Positions 16,973-26,700 of a stretch of 64,000 bases of DNA are shown here, piece after piece. Every line of letters starts with the position of its first letter. Positions within the stretch are counted from its first letter, which is position 1. Source of the DNA: an uncultured Bacteroidales bacterium. GTDB taxonomy: Bacteria; Bacteroidota; Bacteroidia; Bacteroidales; UBA4417. The translations under genes and the position numbers were made by a program. Under the pieces are notes generated by a model. That model was not told where the DNA came from. It worked only from the letters and a program-made list of their open reading frames with translations, and searched no databases. The stretch spans positions 1 to 64,000 of the forward strand of contig CAIRMR010000102.1 in the NCBI GenBank assembly GCA_903879715.1, given 5' to 3'.

Positions 16973-18193
16973 ATGTACAACGAACTGAAAATAATTTCAC
17001 CGCAGGGGTTTCCAGATAGTCTCCGCAGGACGGGCCGCACCATTGTGCATATGGATCTGGACACGTTTTTCGTAGCTGTGGAGCGGCTTATGAACAGCCA
17101 GCTTATCGGGAAGCCTGTGATTGTAGGCGGTTTTTCGGACCGCAGCGTGGTATCGAGTTGCAGCTACGAGGCGCGCACTTACGGCGTTCATTCGGCCATG
17201 CCTATGAAAATGGCCCGCATGCTATGCCCCGACGCCATCGTAGTACGTGGCGATATGGAGCAATACACAAAATACTCCAACCTGGTAACCGATGTTATTG
17301 CCGAAAGCGCGCCTGTGTACGAAAAAGCCAGTATCGACGAGCATTACCTCGATATTACCGGCATGGACCGCTTTTTTGGCAGCGTGAAATGGACACACGA
17401 CCTCCGGCAACGTATTATCAGCGAAACAGGTTTGCCGATTTCGCTGGGACTTTCGGTAAACAAAACGGTATGCAAAATAGCCACCGGCGTAGCCAAGCCC
17501 AACGGAGAACTGGAAATTCCCGCCGAACGGGTAATTCCTTTCCTGGGGCCGCTTTCGATAAGCAAAATTCCCGGTATAGGCGAAAAAACCTACCGGCTGC
17601 TGCGTTCCATGGGAATAGCCAGCATTGATACCCTCGGACATATGCCTCCCGAAATGATGGTGAAAGTGCTGGGGCAAAACGGATTAGTCATCTGGAAGAA
17701 AGCCAACGGCATCGATACCACGCCGGTTATCCCCTATTCCGAGCGGAAATCGATAAGTACCGAAACTACTTTTGAGCAGGATACTATTGATATTCATATG
17801 ATCAATGAACTGCTGGTGCAGATGGTAGAGAAAATTGCTTTTACGCTTCGCAAAAAACAAAAACTCACTTCCTGCGTAACGTTAAAAATCCGCTACTCCA
17901 ATTTCGATACGCATACCATACAACAACGCATTGGCTACACTTCGTTCGATCATGTGCTGATACCTGTGGCCAAGGAACTGTTCCGCAAACTGTACCAGCG
18001 CCGCATGTTGATACGCCTGGTTGGCGTGAAATTCAGCTACCTGGTAACCGGCGTGCAGCAAATCGACCTCTTCGACCAGACGCCCGAACTTATCAACCTC
18101 TACCAGGCCGTGGATCGTATGCGGCTACGCTACGGGCGGAAATCGGTAATACGGGCTGTGGGCGTAGATGCGAAGGATGAGGAGGAGGAATGA
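16973..18193 (+). CDS. dinB: Y-family DNA polymerase IV (DinB)
   Basis: Translesion DNA polymerase of 406 residues. The palm has HMDLDTFFVAVE (D28 and D30) and SIDEHYLDITG (D122-E123), the two metal-binding sites. Helix-hairpin-helix (KIPGIGEKTYRLL) and little-finger domains follow. A near-C-terminal QIDLF at 363-367 matches the beta-clamp binding consensus, so it should be recruited to the sliding clamp. The local G+C is higher than in neighbouring genes. With the DnaE-like polymerase downstream and the LexA-like regulator nearby it forms a typical damage-inducible mutagenesis set. Confidence 0.95.
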   Translation: MYNELKIISPQGFPDSLRRTGRTIVHMDLDTFFVAVERLMNSQLIGKPVIVGGFSDRSVVSSCSYEARTYGVHSAMPMKMARMLCPDAIVVRGDMEQYTKYSNLVTDVIAESAPVYEKASIDEHYLDITGMDRFFGSVKWTHDLRQRIISETGLPISLGLSVNKTVCKIATGVAKPNGELEIPAERVIPFLGPLSISKIPGIGEKTYRLLRSMGIASIDTLGHMPPEMMVKVLGQNGLVIWKKANGIDTTPVIPYSERKSISTETTFEQDTIDIHMINELLVQMVEKIAFTLRKKQKLTSCVTLKIRYSNFDTHTIQQRIGYTSFDHVLIPVAKELFRKLYQRRMLIRLVGVKFSYLVTGVQQIDLFDQTPELINLYQAVDRMRLRYGRKSVIRAVGVDAKDEEEE

Positions 18194-18440
18194 TGTGGAA
18201 TGTGCGATGTCGGATGTGCGATGTCGGAAGTAAATCATGAACAGCAGAAATGTCAAGTTTCAAATTCCAAGCACCAAGCCCCAAATCGTAAATCGTAAAT
18301 CGGCATTCGTAAATCGTAAATCGGCATTCGTAAATCGTAAATCGGCATTCGTAAATCGTCATTCGGCATTCGTAAATCGTCATTCGTACCTCGTACCTCG
18401 TCATTCGTCATTCGTAAATCGCACATCCCCCATCCGACAT
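18194..18440. repeat. GGATGTGCGATGTC words and a 21-bp tandem array
   Basis: After dinB come GGATGTGCGATGTC words (18196-18230), then from about 18288 to 18420 a tandem array of a 21-base unit made of two GTAAATC words plus GGCATTC. About three units are near-perfect and two or three are degenerate, ending in GTACCTCGTACCTCG. The unit is a multiple of three, so frames stay open across it in several frames on both strands. These are not genes. There are no unique spacers, so it is not a CRISPR array. Confidence 0.85.
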
Positions 18441-18444
18441 TAAA

Positions 18445-21387
18445 ATGTACCTCAACTGCCACTCCTACTACAGCCTTCGCTACGGCACGCTTCCCGTTGA
18501 CAAACTGGTGGAAATGGCTGTAGCAAATGGCATTGATACACTTACACTTACCGATATCAACAATAGCATGGGTGTGGTTGATTTTGTGAAAGCCTGTAAC
18601 AAAAACAATATAAAACCGGTGGCCGGAATCGAATTCCGCGACGGGAATGAACTCTTATATATAGGTATAGCCCGGAACAATGAAGGATTTATGGAATTGA
18701 ACGAATTCCTGAGTCATCACAATATCAATAAACTCCCTTTGCCACTGCAGGCACCGGCATTCAGTCACTGCTATGTTATTTATCCTTTCGGGGAAAAGTC
18801 ACCGAAGAGGCTGCGCGATAATGAATATACCGGAATCCGGAGTACAGAACTAAACAAACTACTTTCGGCAGAAAACCGAAACCGGCTGCAAAAACTCGTA
18901 GCGTTGTGCCCGGTAACTTTTGATAGTGAACCTGGATACGAACTGCACCGCAACCTTCGCGCCATCGACAACAATATTTTATTGAGCATGTTGATTCCGT
19001 CGCAGGTAGCTGCTCCCGACGAACTTTTCAGCCCGCCTGCAGAACTGGAAAAACTTTTTGAATACTATCCGCAGATTATTTCCAACACCCGTAAATTGCT
19101 GGATGATTGCAGTATCAATTTTGATTTTACTAACCCCAAAAACAAAAAAACATTCTCGGCAAGCGCATATGATGACAATCTGCTGCTTGAAAAGCTGGCT
19201 CTCGATGGTATGGTTTATCGCTATGGCAAAAACAATAAGGAAGCAAAACAGCGGATAAAACATGAGCTCGGGATTATCGACAAACAGGGTTTCTCCTCGT
19301 ACTTCCTGATTACCTGGGATATTATCCGTTATACCATGGGTCGCGGATTTTACCATGTTGGCCGTGGCAGCGGCGCCAACAGTATTGTAGCATACTGCCT
19401 TCGGATTACGGATGTAGACCCTATTGAATTAAATCTCTATTTCGAACGTTTCCTGAATCCAAAACGAAGTAGCCCTCCGGATTTTGATATCGACTATTCG
19501 TGGAAAGACCGCGACGAAGTGTTTGATTATATTTTCAAACGCTACGGGCATAAACATACTGCTTTATTAGGTGCAACTTCAACATTTAAAGGGAAATCGA
19601 CATTGCGCGAACTGGGAAAAGTATATGGTTTACCCAAAGAAGAAATTGACCTGCTTGTAGAAGAACCCAATAACCCACTCAACAATAATGATATTGCCCA
19701 TCATATTGTAAAGCTTGCTACGCGCATGACGGACTTCCCGAACATCCGCAGCATACATGCCGGTGGTGTGCTGATTTCGGAAGAACCACTTACTGCGTAC
19801 GCCGCACTCGATATGCCACCCAAGGCTTTTCCAACCACACAATGGGATATGTATGTGGCTGAAGATCTGCGATACGAAAAACTCGATATCCTGAGCCAAC
19901 GCGGCCTCGGCCATATACAGGAGGCAGTGGAAATTATCAAACAAAACCGGGGAATAAATATTGATATTCATCGTGTCAGCGATTTTAAGAAAGATAAAAA
20001 AATCAAACAGCAACTGAAATCGGCCGAAACCATAGGGTGTTTTTATATTGAAAGTCCTGCTATGCGCGGGCTGCTGAAAAAGCTCAAATGCGACAATTAC
20101 CTCACGCTGGTCGCAGCGAGCAGCATTATTCGTCCGGGAGTTGCACGCTCGGGAATGATGAAGGAATACATTTGGCGGTTCCATAATCCGGATAAATTCA
20201 AATACCTGCATCCCATTATGGAAGAACAATTGGGCGAAACCTACGGCGTAATGGTGTACCAGGAGGATGTACTCAAAATATGTCACCACTTTGCCGGCCT
20301 CGATCTTGCCGATGCCGATGTGCTTCGCCGTGCCATGAGCGGAAAATACCGCTCGCGGATTGAGTTTCAGAAAATCGTGGATAAGTATTTCGAGAGTTGT
20401 TATGAGCAGGGACATTCCGAAGAAGTTACCAAAGAAGTATGGCGGCAGATTGAGTCGTTTGCAGGATATTCATTTTCAAAAGCACATTCGGCTTCGTTTG
20501 CAGTTGAGAGTTACCAAAGCCTTTTCCTGAAATCGTACTACCCGCTCGAATTTATGACTGCCGTGCTCAATAATTTCGGTGGATTTTACCAGGCATGGGT
20601 GTATATCAACGAAGCCAAGCGATGCGGAGCTGCTATTGAATTACCCTGCATCAACCGGAGCAATCATACGACAACAATTTCAGGAAGTACAATCTGGCTG
20701 GGATTTGTATATATTGCCAACCTCGAAATCAATACAGTGAATGCCATAATTGACGAACGAACACACAATGGTCCTTATCTGAGCCTGGCTGATTTTGTTA
20801 ACCGCGTTCCACTTACACTGGATCAGGCTGTTCTGCTTATCCGGCTTAACGCGTTGCGGTTTACCGGTACCAGTAAGCAACAATTATTATGGGAAGTACA
20901 CCTTTTATTACGGAAATCTGCGCCCGCTCCTACCGATGGTTCTTTGTTTGCCACACCAGCCAGGCAGTTTCGCATGCCTGATCTGGATCATTCAATCGTT
21001 GATGATGCCTTCGATGAAATTGAACTGCTTGGATTCCCGGTAACGATGGGCTATTTCGATCTGCTTCAAACTCAATTCCGAGGTGAATTCAGGGCACAGG
21101 ATATTGCCTCACATATTGGCGAAACGGTGAGAATGCTGGGATCGCTGGTTACCATAAAATACGTGCGGACGATCCGGAACGAGATTATGCATTTTGGAAC
21201 TTTCTTCGATGTGGATGGCGAGTTTTTCGATACGGTTCATTTTCCGCAATCGTCAAAGCAATATCCTTTTAAAGGTCGGGGAGTTTATTTATTGAAAGGG
21301 AAAATTGTGGAGGAATTTGGTTTCCCTAGTATTGAGGTAGAGAAAATGGCGAAACTGCCGTTTGTGAAGGATAGAAGGTATTTGTAA
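18445..21387 (+). CDS. DnaE-family DNA polymerase III alpha subunit (probable error-prone second copy)
   Basis: 980 residues, shorter than a replicative DnaE (about 1,150 or more). Order: PHP domain from residue 1 (CHSYYSLRYGT, TLTDINN); palm and thumb with the catalytic PDFDID (D346, D348, D350); fingers with GRGSGANS and the GVARSGMM segment; helix-hairpin-helix region near 790-820; C-terminal OB-fold-like part (ETVRMLGSLVTIKYVRT). Bacteria often place a shorter DnaE2/ImuC-like enzyme with DinB under LexA-type control, and the neighbours here match that. Whether this is the only alpha subunit in the genome cannot be seen from the window. A G-rich repeat follows the stop codon directly. Confidence 0.9.
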   Translation: MYLNCHSYYSLRYGTLPVDKLVEMAVANGIDTLTLTDINNSMGVVDFVKACNKNNIKPVAGIEFRDGNELLYIGIARNNEGFMELNEFLSHHNINKLPLPLQAPAFSHCYVIYPFGEKSPKRLRDNEYTGIRSTELNKLLSAENRNRLQKLVALCPVTFDSEPGYELHRNLRAIDNNILLSMLIPSQVAAPDELFSPPAELEKLFEYYPQIISNTRKLLDDCSINFDFTNPKNKKTFSASAYDDNLLLEKLALDGMVYRYGKNNKEAKQRIKHELGIIDKQGFSSYFLITWDIIRYTMGRGFYHVGRGSGANSIVAYCLRITDVDPIELNLYFERFLNPKRSSPPDFDIDYSWKDRDEVFDYIFKRYGHKHTALLGATSTFKGKSTLRELGKVYGLPKEEIDLLVEEPNNPLNNNDIAHHIVKLATRMTDFPNIRSIHAGGVLISEEPLTAYAALDMPPKAFPTTQWDMYVAEDLRYEKLDILSQRGLGHIQEAVEIIKQNRGINIDIHRVSDFKKDKKIKQQLKSAETIGCFYIESPAMRGLLKKLKCDNYLTLVAASSIIRPGVARSGMMKEYIWRFHNPDKFKYLHPIMEEQLGETYGVMVYQEDVLKICHHFAGLDLADADVLRRAMSGKYRSRIEFQKIVDKYFESCYEQGHSEEVTKEVWRQIESFAGYSFSKAHSASFAVESYQSLFLKSYYPLEFMTAVLNNFGGFYQAWVYINEAKRCGAAIELPCINRSNHTTTISGSTIWLGFVYIANLEINTVNAIIDERTHNGPYLSLADFVNRVPLTLDQAVLLIRLNALRFTGTSKQQLLWEVHLLLRKSAPAPTDGSLFATPARQFRMPDLDHSIVDDAFDEIELLGFPVTMGYFDLLQTQFRGEFRAQDIASHIGETVRMLGSLVTIKYVRTIRNEIMHFGTFFDVDGEFFDTVHFPQSSKQYPFKGRGVYLLKGKIVEEFGFPSIEVEKMAKLPFVKDRRYL

Positions 21388-21390
21388 AAA

Positions 21391-21442
21391 GGGGGTTAGG
21401 GGTTGGGGGTTGGGGGTTAGGGGTTGGGGGTTAGGGGTTGGG
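21391..21442 (+). repeat. telomere-like G-rich tract (potential G-quadruplex)
   Basis: Eight runs of three to five G separated by TT or TTA begin four bases after the DnaE-like stop codon. The tract resembles eukaryotic telomere repeats (GGGGTT and GGGGTTA). It could fold into G-quadruplexes in the coding-strand DNA or the mRNA tail. Confidence 0.9.
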
Positions 21443-21446
21443 AGCA

Positions 21447-21536
21447 TTTTTTCTTGAGCATCAGGATGAAACTGATTTTACAAATCAGGATATTCCACTA
21501 TTGAGACGGCTTACTCAACTCATTATGTTGTTGTAA
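21447..21536 (+). pseudogene. possible C-terminal gene remnant
   Basis: An open stretch of about 29 codons ending in TAA reads FFLEHQDETDFTNQDI and then PLLRRLTQLIMLL. It has a protein-like mix of residues but no start codon, because the G-rich tract cuts it off upstream. It could be the tail of a lost gene or chance. I do not recognise the family. Confidence 0.2.
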
Positions 21537-21583
21537 AACAGCAAGATGAAAAGGTTCAAAATTAAACCAACACAACTCCAATG

Positions 21584-23740
21584 CTACAAATTATTATCCG
21601 GCTTAAACCCGCAATAAGGACACACAACCCATAGGTTTTCCATCTGGCTGTAACAGTTTTGACATAAAACTACTTTTTCAGTCACCGGCAAGGCCGTTGC
21701 ACTGGTTTTAACTGTAAAAGTATCAGGGATTTCGCGCAGGAAACTCGATTCATTCCCCTTTTCGGTAATAAGGAATAGTTTATCCTTCGCCCTGGTAATG
21801 GCTACATAAAACAGCCTGCGTTCTTCTTCAAGCAGGAGGTCGTGGTTGGCTTTTTTTATAACCTGGAAAATCCGGTCTTCAAGCCAAATATCAGGAAAAC
21901 CGCCATATCCTTCCGTAAGGCCAATAATAAAAACCACTTTAGCTTCAAGACCTTTTGCCGCATGAATTGTTTTGCCCTGCACACGCATCCCCTCAATCCT
22001 GAACCTCGAAAAATACGGGGCGAACATTTTACTCCTGCGGTACAGGAACAAAACATCGTCATAGCTATAGCCTTCGGCAAATAACCGGCGCACAGTTTCC
22101 ACACAAAACAATACATTGTCATCGTCGTTATCGCCGGCATAAACCACTATCTTATGTTCCGACTTTTTTGAAGCAACTATTTCTTTCTCAACTTTATACT
22201 TATTATAGCTGATTACTTCGTTGCTGGCACCCACAATATGTTGCGTACTGCGGTAATTAAGGTTCAGTTTGAATATTTTTGATGCAGGAAAATGCTTCGC
22301 AAAATCAATAATATAACTCACATTGGAGCCTCTGAAACCATAAATGCTCTGCCAATCGTCGCCGACACAGAATAATTGCGATTTATCCGACAGCAAGAGT
22401 TTCACCAGTTCAACCTGAAGATTGTTAACATCCTGAAATTCATCCACCAGGATATAATGGTATTTATTATTGTATTTGTTGGCTATGTCAGGTTGATTTT
22501 TAAACAGAGTAATGGTTCTGGATATCAGGTCGTTAAAATCGAGGTACGATTTATCAACGCAGTATTCGTTGTATAATTTCACGATCGGGATGGCCAGCTC
22601 ATAAAAGCTACGCACCCGCTCGTGCTGATCGGCAGCGGCATTGTCAGCAACCAACTTCAGATCAATATTTTCAACCTTTATCATATCGGTAATCCGCATT
22701 ACCTGGCCAACAAAATCTCTTACATCATCAAAATAACCATTAAATTCTTCCTTGTAAGTGAGAACAATTTCTTTGTGATAATTGGCTGGAAGCCGGTTTT
22801 TGATAATCCTGTCTAAGGTATGATTGAAGAGCGAAGAATCCTTGGTCATAGCCTCATACGTCTTCACAAAGAGTAGTTTACCTTTTTCGAACTGTTCTTC
22901 CTTTTGCCTGGTTGAGTAACTTTTATCGCTAACATGTTCGATATACAGATTCGCTTCCGGAATATAAAAATCGGGATGGAAATAAAAATCTGTCACATTG
23001 AGTAAAGGCTCATACTCATATTTTATGCTGTGCCGATAGAGCCAGTCGGCTATATACTGTTCCGATTTTGAACGTACCTTTGTGCCATCGAGCGTGGTAA
23101 AATATCGTCCATCCCTGACCAATGCAGGATCGAACTTGCGCTCAATATGAATTTTATCAATAAGATAATCAAGGATATACCGCTTCAGATTCAACAAATA
23201 CTCTGTATCAGAGCAATGTGTTATAAGCAGTTTGTGAACCACTTCAAAAACAGTTTCAGGCGCCACATACCGGTTTAGTTCGTCTTCCTCATCGCGTTTC
23301 TGGTCGCTGATAATACGGAATTTATTATCGAATTCATTTACCCCGTCAGTCCGCATCACCGAGTAACAAAGGCTGTGAAAGGTGCGGATAGTAAGCGAAT
23401 CAATCCACTTATATTGTTTTTGAAAGTTATACCGTTCGGAGTCGAGTTTGGCCTTCGATAGTTTTTTGTCAGAAAGTAATGTTTTGTATGCATTGGATTT
23501 ATCAGCTGAAAGTATAAGCCTGTCAACCATTTCGTTAGCCGCATTTTTGGTAAAGGTAACAGCGAGAATAGACGATGGGCTTACATTTTTTTCTTCGATC
23601 AGGTAAATGATTTTTTGCAATAAAGTTTTGGTTTTTCCCGATCCTGCTCCAGCCAATACCAGAACCTCCTTTTGCGAACTTTCGACCGCTTCGCGCTGGT
23701 TCACATTTAAATTTCCGAGGTGAGTGTGTTCTGTTTTCAA
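21584..23740 (-). CDS. UvrD/Rep-type helicase with internal nuclease-like domain and zinc ribbon
   Basis: 718-residue superfamily 1 DNA helicase: Walker A AGAGSGKT (30-37), Walker B DEFQDVNNLQ, QSIYGFRGS and a C-terminal VAITRAKDKLFLIT motif. Inserted at about 215-300 is a PD-(D/E)xK-like segment: SEQYIADWL (E227), HPDFYI (D257) and YIEH (E268). This arrangement is known from the E. coli HelD (helicase IV) group. The last 35 residues have two CxxC pairs (LCQNC and CPYC), a likely zinc ribbon. The start appears to be TTG. It follows the SNF2 gene by 29 bases, so the two are almost certainly cotranscribed. Confidence 0.88.
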   Translation of the reverse strand: MKTEHTHLGNLNVNQREAVESSQKEVLVLAGAGSGKTKTLLQKIIYLIEEKNVSPSSILAVTFTKNAANEMVDRLILSADKSNAYKTLLSDKKLSKAKLDSERYNFQKQYKWIDSLTIRTFHSLCYSVMRTDGVNEFDNKFRIISDQKRDEEDELNRYVAPETVFEVVHKLLITHCSDTEYLLNLKRYILDYLIDKIHIERKFDPALVRDGRYFTTLDGTKVRSKSEQYIADWLYRHSIKYEYEPLLNVTDFYFHPDFYIPEANLYIEHVSDKSYSTRQKEEQFEKGKLLFVKTYEAMTKDSSLFNHTLDRIIKNRLPANYHKEIVLTYKEEFNGYFDDVRDFVGQVMRITDMIKVENIDLKLVADNAAADQHERVRSFYELAIPIVKLYNEYCVDKSYLDFNDLISRTITLFKNQPDIANKYNNKYHYILVDEFQDVNNLQVELVKLLLSDKSQLFCVGDDWQSIYGFRGSNVSYIIDFAKHFPASKIFKLNLNYRSTQHIVGASNEVISYNKYKVEKEIVASKKSEHKIVVYAGDNDDDNVLFCVETVRRLFAEGYSYDDVLFLYRRSKMFAPYFSRFRIEGMRVQGKTIHAAKGLEAKVVFIIGLTEGYGGFPDIWLEDRIFQVIKKANHDLLLEEERRLFYVAITRAKDKLFLITEKGNESSFLREIPDTFTVKTSATALPVTEKVVLCQNCYSQMENLWVVCPYCGFKPDNNL

Positions 23741-23769
23741 GTAGGCAGCTTGGTTTATAAAATCATTAA

Positions 23770-26700
23770 TTACCCAAAAATCTCTCTCAACTCCTTGTTG
23801 CTGAGTTTCCCTATCCAGTTTTCGCCGGTAGCGACCGAAATATCAGCCAGGTGCTTTTTATTCTGGATCATTTCATCAATTCGTTCTTCAAAGGTATTCT
23901 TTGTTATAAAACGATGAACCATCACATTGTTTTTTTGCCCGATGCGGAATGCACGGTCGGTGGCCTGGTTTTCAACTGCCGGATTCCACCATAAGTCGTA
24001 ATGGATTACATGCGAAGCAGCTGTGAGGTTTAACCCAGTGCCGGCAGCTTTGAGCGACAGAATGAAAATTTTATCGGCATGGTTCGTCTGGAAACGCTCA
24101 ACCATTTGTTTGCGTTGGGTGAGGCTGCTCCCGCCGTGGTAATAAAGTGGTTCTTCGTTGTACCTTTCGGTAATAAAATGTTTCAGCAAGTTGCCCATTT
24201 CAGTAAACTGTGTGAATATCAGCACTTTCTCACTGCTATCGACGATGCTGTCCAATTTATCAAACAACAGTTCCATTTTACCACTCATTGATGCATCCAT
24301 TTTCTTGTTTTTAAGAAATTGGGTTGGATGGTTGCAAATCTGTTTTAGCGCCAAAATCATTTGTAAAACCAATCCTTGCCTCACAAAAAGATCCTGATGA
24401 TCTTTTGCTTCAATTCCTTCAATGGCATTCATGCACTCTTCAAGCGTTTTAGCGTATAAGCTAGCCTGGTCCTTGGTAAGGCTTGCAAAACAGTTCATCT
24501 CGATTTTATCGGGCAGGTCCGAAATAATGGATTTGTCCGTCTTCATGCGGCGCATCATAAAAGGACTTGTCACTTTTTTCAGTTTGTCAGCAACTGAGGC
24601 ATCATTAAGTTGCTCGATCGGATAACTGTAGGTTTCGGCAAATTCCTTCAAATTACCTAATAAACCGCGGTTGCAGTAGTCCATGATGCTCCAGAGTTCG
24701 CTGAGCCGGTTCTCGACCGGTGTGCCACTCATGGCAACAAAATTGTTTGATCTAATGGATTTGATTGCCTTGGTTTGCGCGGTATCCTGGTTTTTTATAT
24801 TCTGGGCCTCATCAATAATTAATGAGTGCCATTTGAGTTTCTTGATTTTCTCGGCATCGCTGCGCATTATTCCGTACGAAGAAATCATCACATCATATTC
24901 ACCCAGGGTGTTCAGACTGCGATTGGTTCCATGGTAAATAACTGCTTTCAGCGAAGGTGTAAATTTTTCAATTTCAGCCATCCAGTTAGTGAGCAGACCA
25001 GTAGGAGCAATTACAAGTATTTTCTGCGCTTCCAGAAAGCCCTGTTCCTTAAATTTGAGTATGGTAGCGAGCACCTGCAAGGTTTTCCCTAATCCCATAT
25101 CATCGGCAATTACCGATCCAATCCCGATCTGCGCGTTGCGGAACATCCACGAAAATCCACGGTGCTGGTAAGGCCGTAAATCAGCCTTAAGTTCCACAGG
25201 TAGAGTAACTTCTTCAAAACTGTTCAGCTGCTTTATTAAATCCTTAACTTCATCGCTCAGATTAATTGCCGCCCCAAAATATTCACCACTCAGTGCCGTG
25301 CGCAACATCTGGAACGATGTCATTTCTTTTGTTGAAGTGAAGTGCTTATGCAGCTTTTCCAATTCATCTTTCCCAACGTAAATATAATTTGCCTTAAACC
25401 GGATAAGTCCTTCGGAATTGCGCAATAACTTCCTGAACTCATCTTCTCCTAAAACACGATCGCCAATAGCCACCTGCCACTCGAAATCAAGCAGTTCGTT
25501 GAGGCGGAGGAAGGATTTGCCGCTTGTTTTCTTTTTAATTTTTACACTTGCCTTCGGCTTGAGGATGTTTTGCAGAGCTTTGGGCAACAAAATAGTAATG
25601 TCGAGCAATTGCAAAGCCGGGATAATCTGCATCAGAAATGGCGCAAATTCACTGTTCTCCATCACAATTTCTGCTTTGCCATTTGAATTGATGTATTCAT
25701 CGAGTCCTGGAACAAAAGGGCTTAACTGCATGAGCGACTGAAGTATCTCAAAGCGGGTATTATTGTAGATTTCGGAAGTAAGAATTTCGTTCAGAGTAAT
25801 CGGTGATGAATCTGGATTGCCAACTTGCTGTACGCTGAACGAAACAGTAAAGCGCTCATCCCTGAGTTCTTCAACAACCATTGTATGCTGATAGTTTCCT
25901 TGCGAGATATAAAATTTTTGTAGCCAGGCCATAATGCCTCCCGCCAAACCTTCTTCTCCGGGTTTAGTGAATGGGTATGGAATATCGTTGAAAAACAAGT
26001 CAGCAAAGTGATCGCCGTATTCGCGCTCAACCGACAAGCGGACAAGTTCTGTTACGAATACCGATAACAGGTTGAGCCCGACATCTTTTGAAACAGGAAA
26101 CGCCTTATTCCTATCCTGCCAAACAAATGCGTCCGGCGGAACCATCTGATCCAGGCGGCTGACCAGTTTTTTCACTTCCTTGCTCAGCATGGCGGGCAAC
26201 CAACGGATGGAATAGGTTTTATCCTGAAACTGTACAATCTGCGGAACTATTGCCCCATTTGCCACGAGTTGAACCGAAAATTGCAGGGCTGTTTGTAATA
26301 ACGCAGTCGATGGCTGATAATCATACGATTGTGAAACAGGAATCAAGGAAAGCTGATATAAAAACTCAGTCAACGGAAGTGATTTATCATTAACCAACAC
26401 TTTTACAGCCACAGAATCATCAATAACAAGCGTATTCGTTGTATGTGTTTTAATGATTTGTCCCGAAAATTGAGATTGTTGAAGAAACTGCGAAAGAGGC
26501 ATTTTCCCGGTCGAAACCCTTCCGATTGCTTTGACCGCCTTGTTGATCCGCCATCGGTATTTATCTTTAAAATCGCCGGAAAGTGTGTAAAAAGCAGGCA
26601 AAGCTGTTAAAAGCGAGGTTAATGCTTCGTGTAGCGACGATAAGTTTGAAAAGTTCAGTTTTTCATAGGCCAGTTCAGGATCAAAGGACTGATCGGGTTT

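Noticed and set aside
18288-18420. CRISPR array
   Set aside because: The 21-base units abut with no unique spacers, and no cas gene is present in the window.
19630-20415. 261-codon minus-strand ORF
   Set aside because: It lies fully inside the DnaE-like gene on the opposite strand, a shadow of strong coding constraint.
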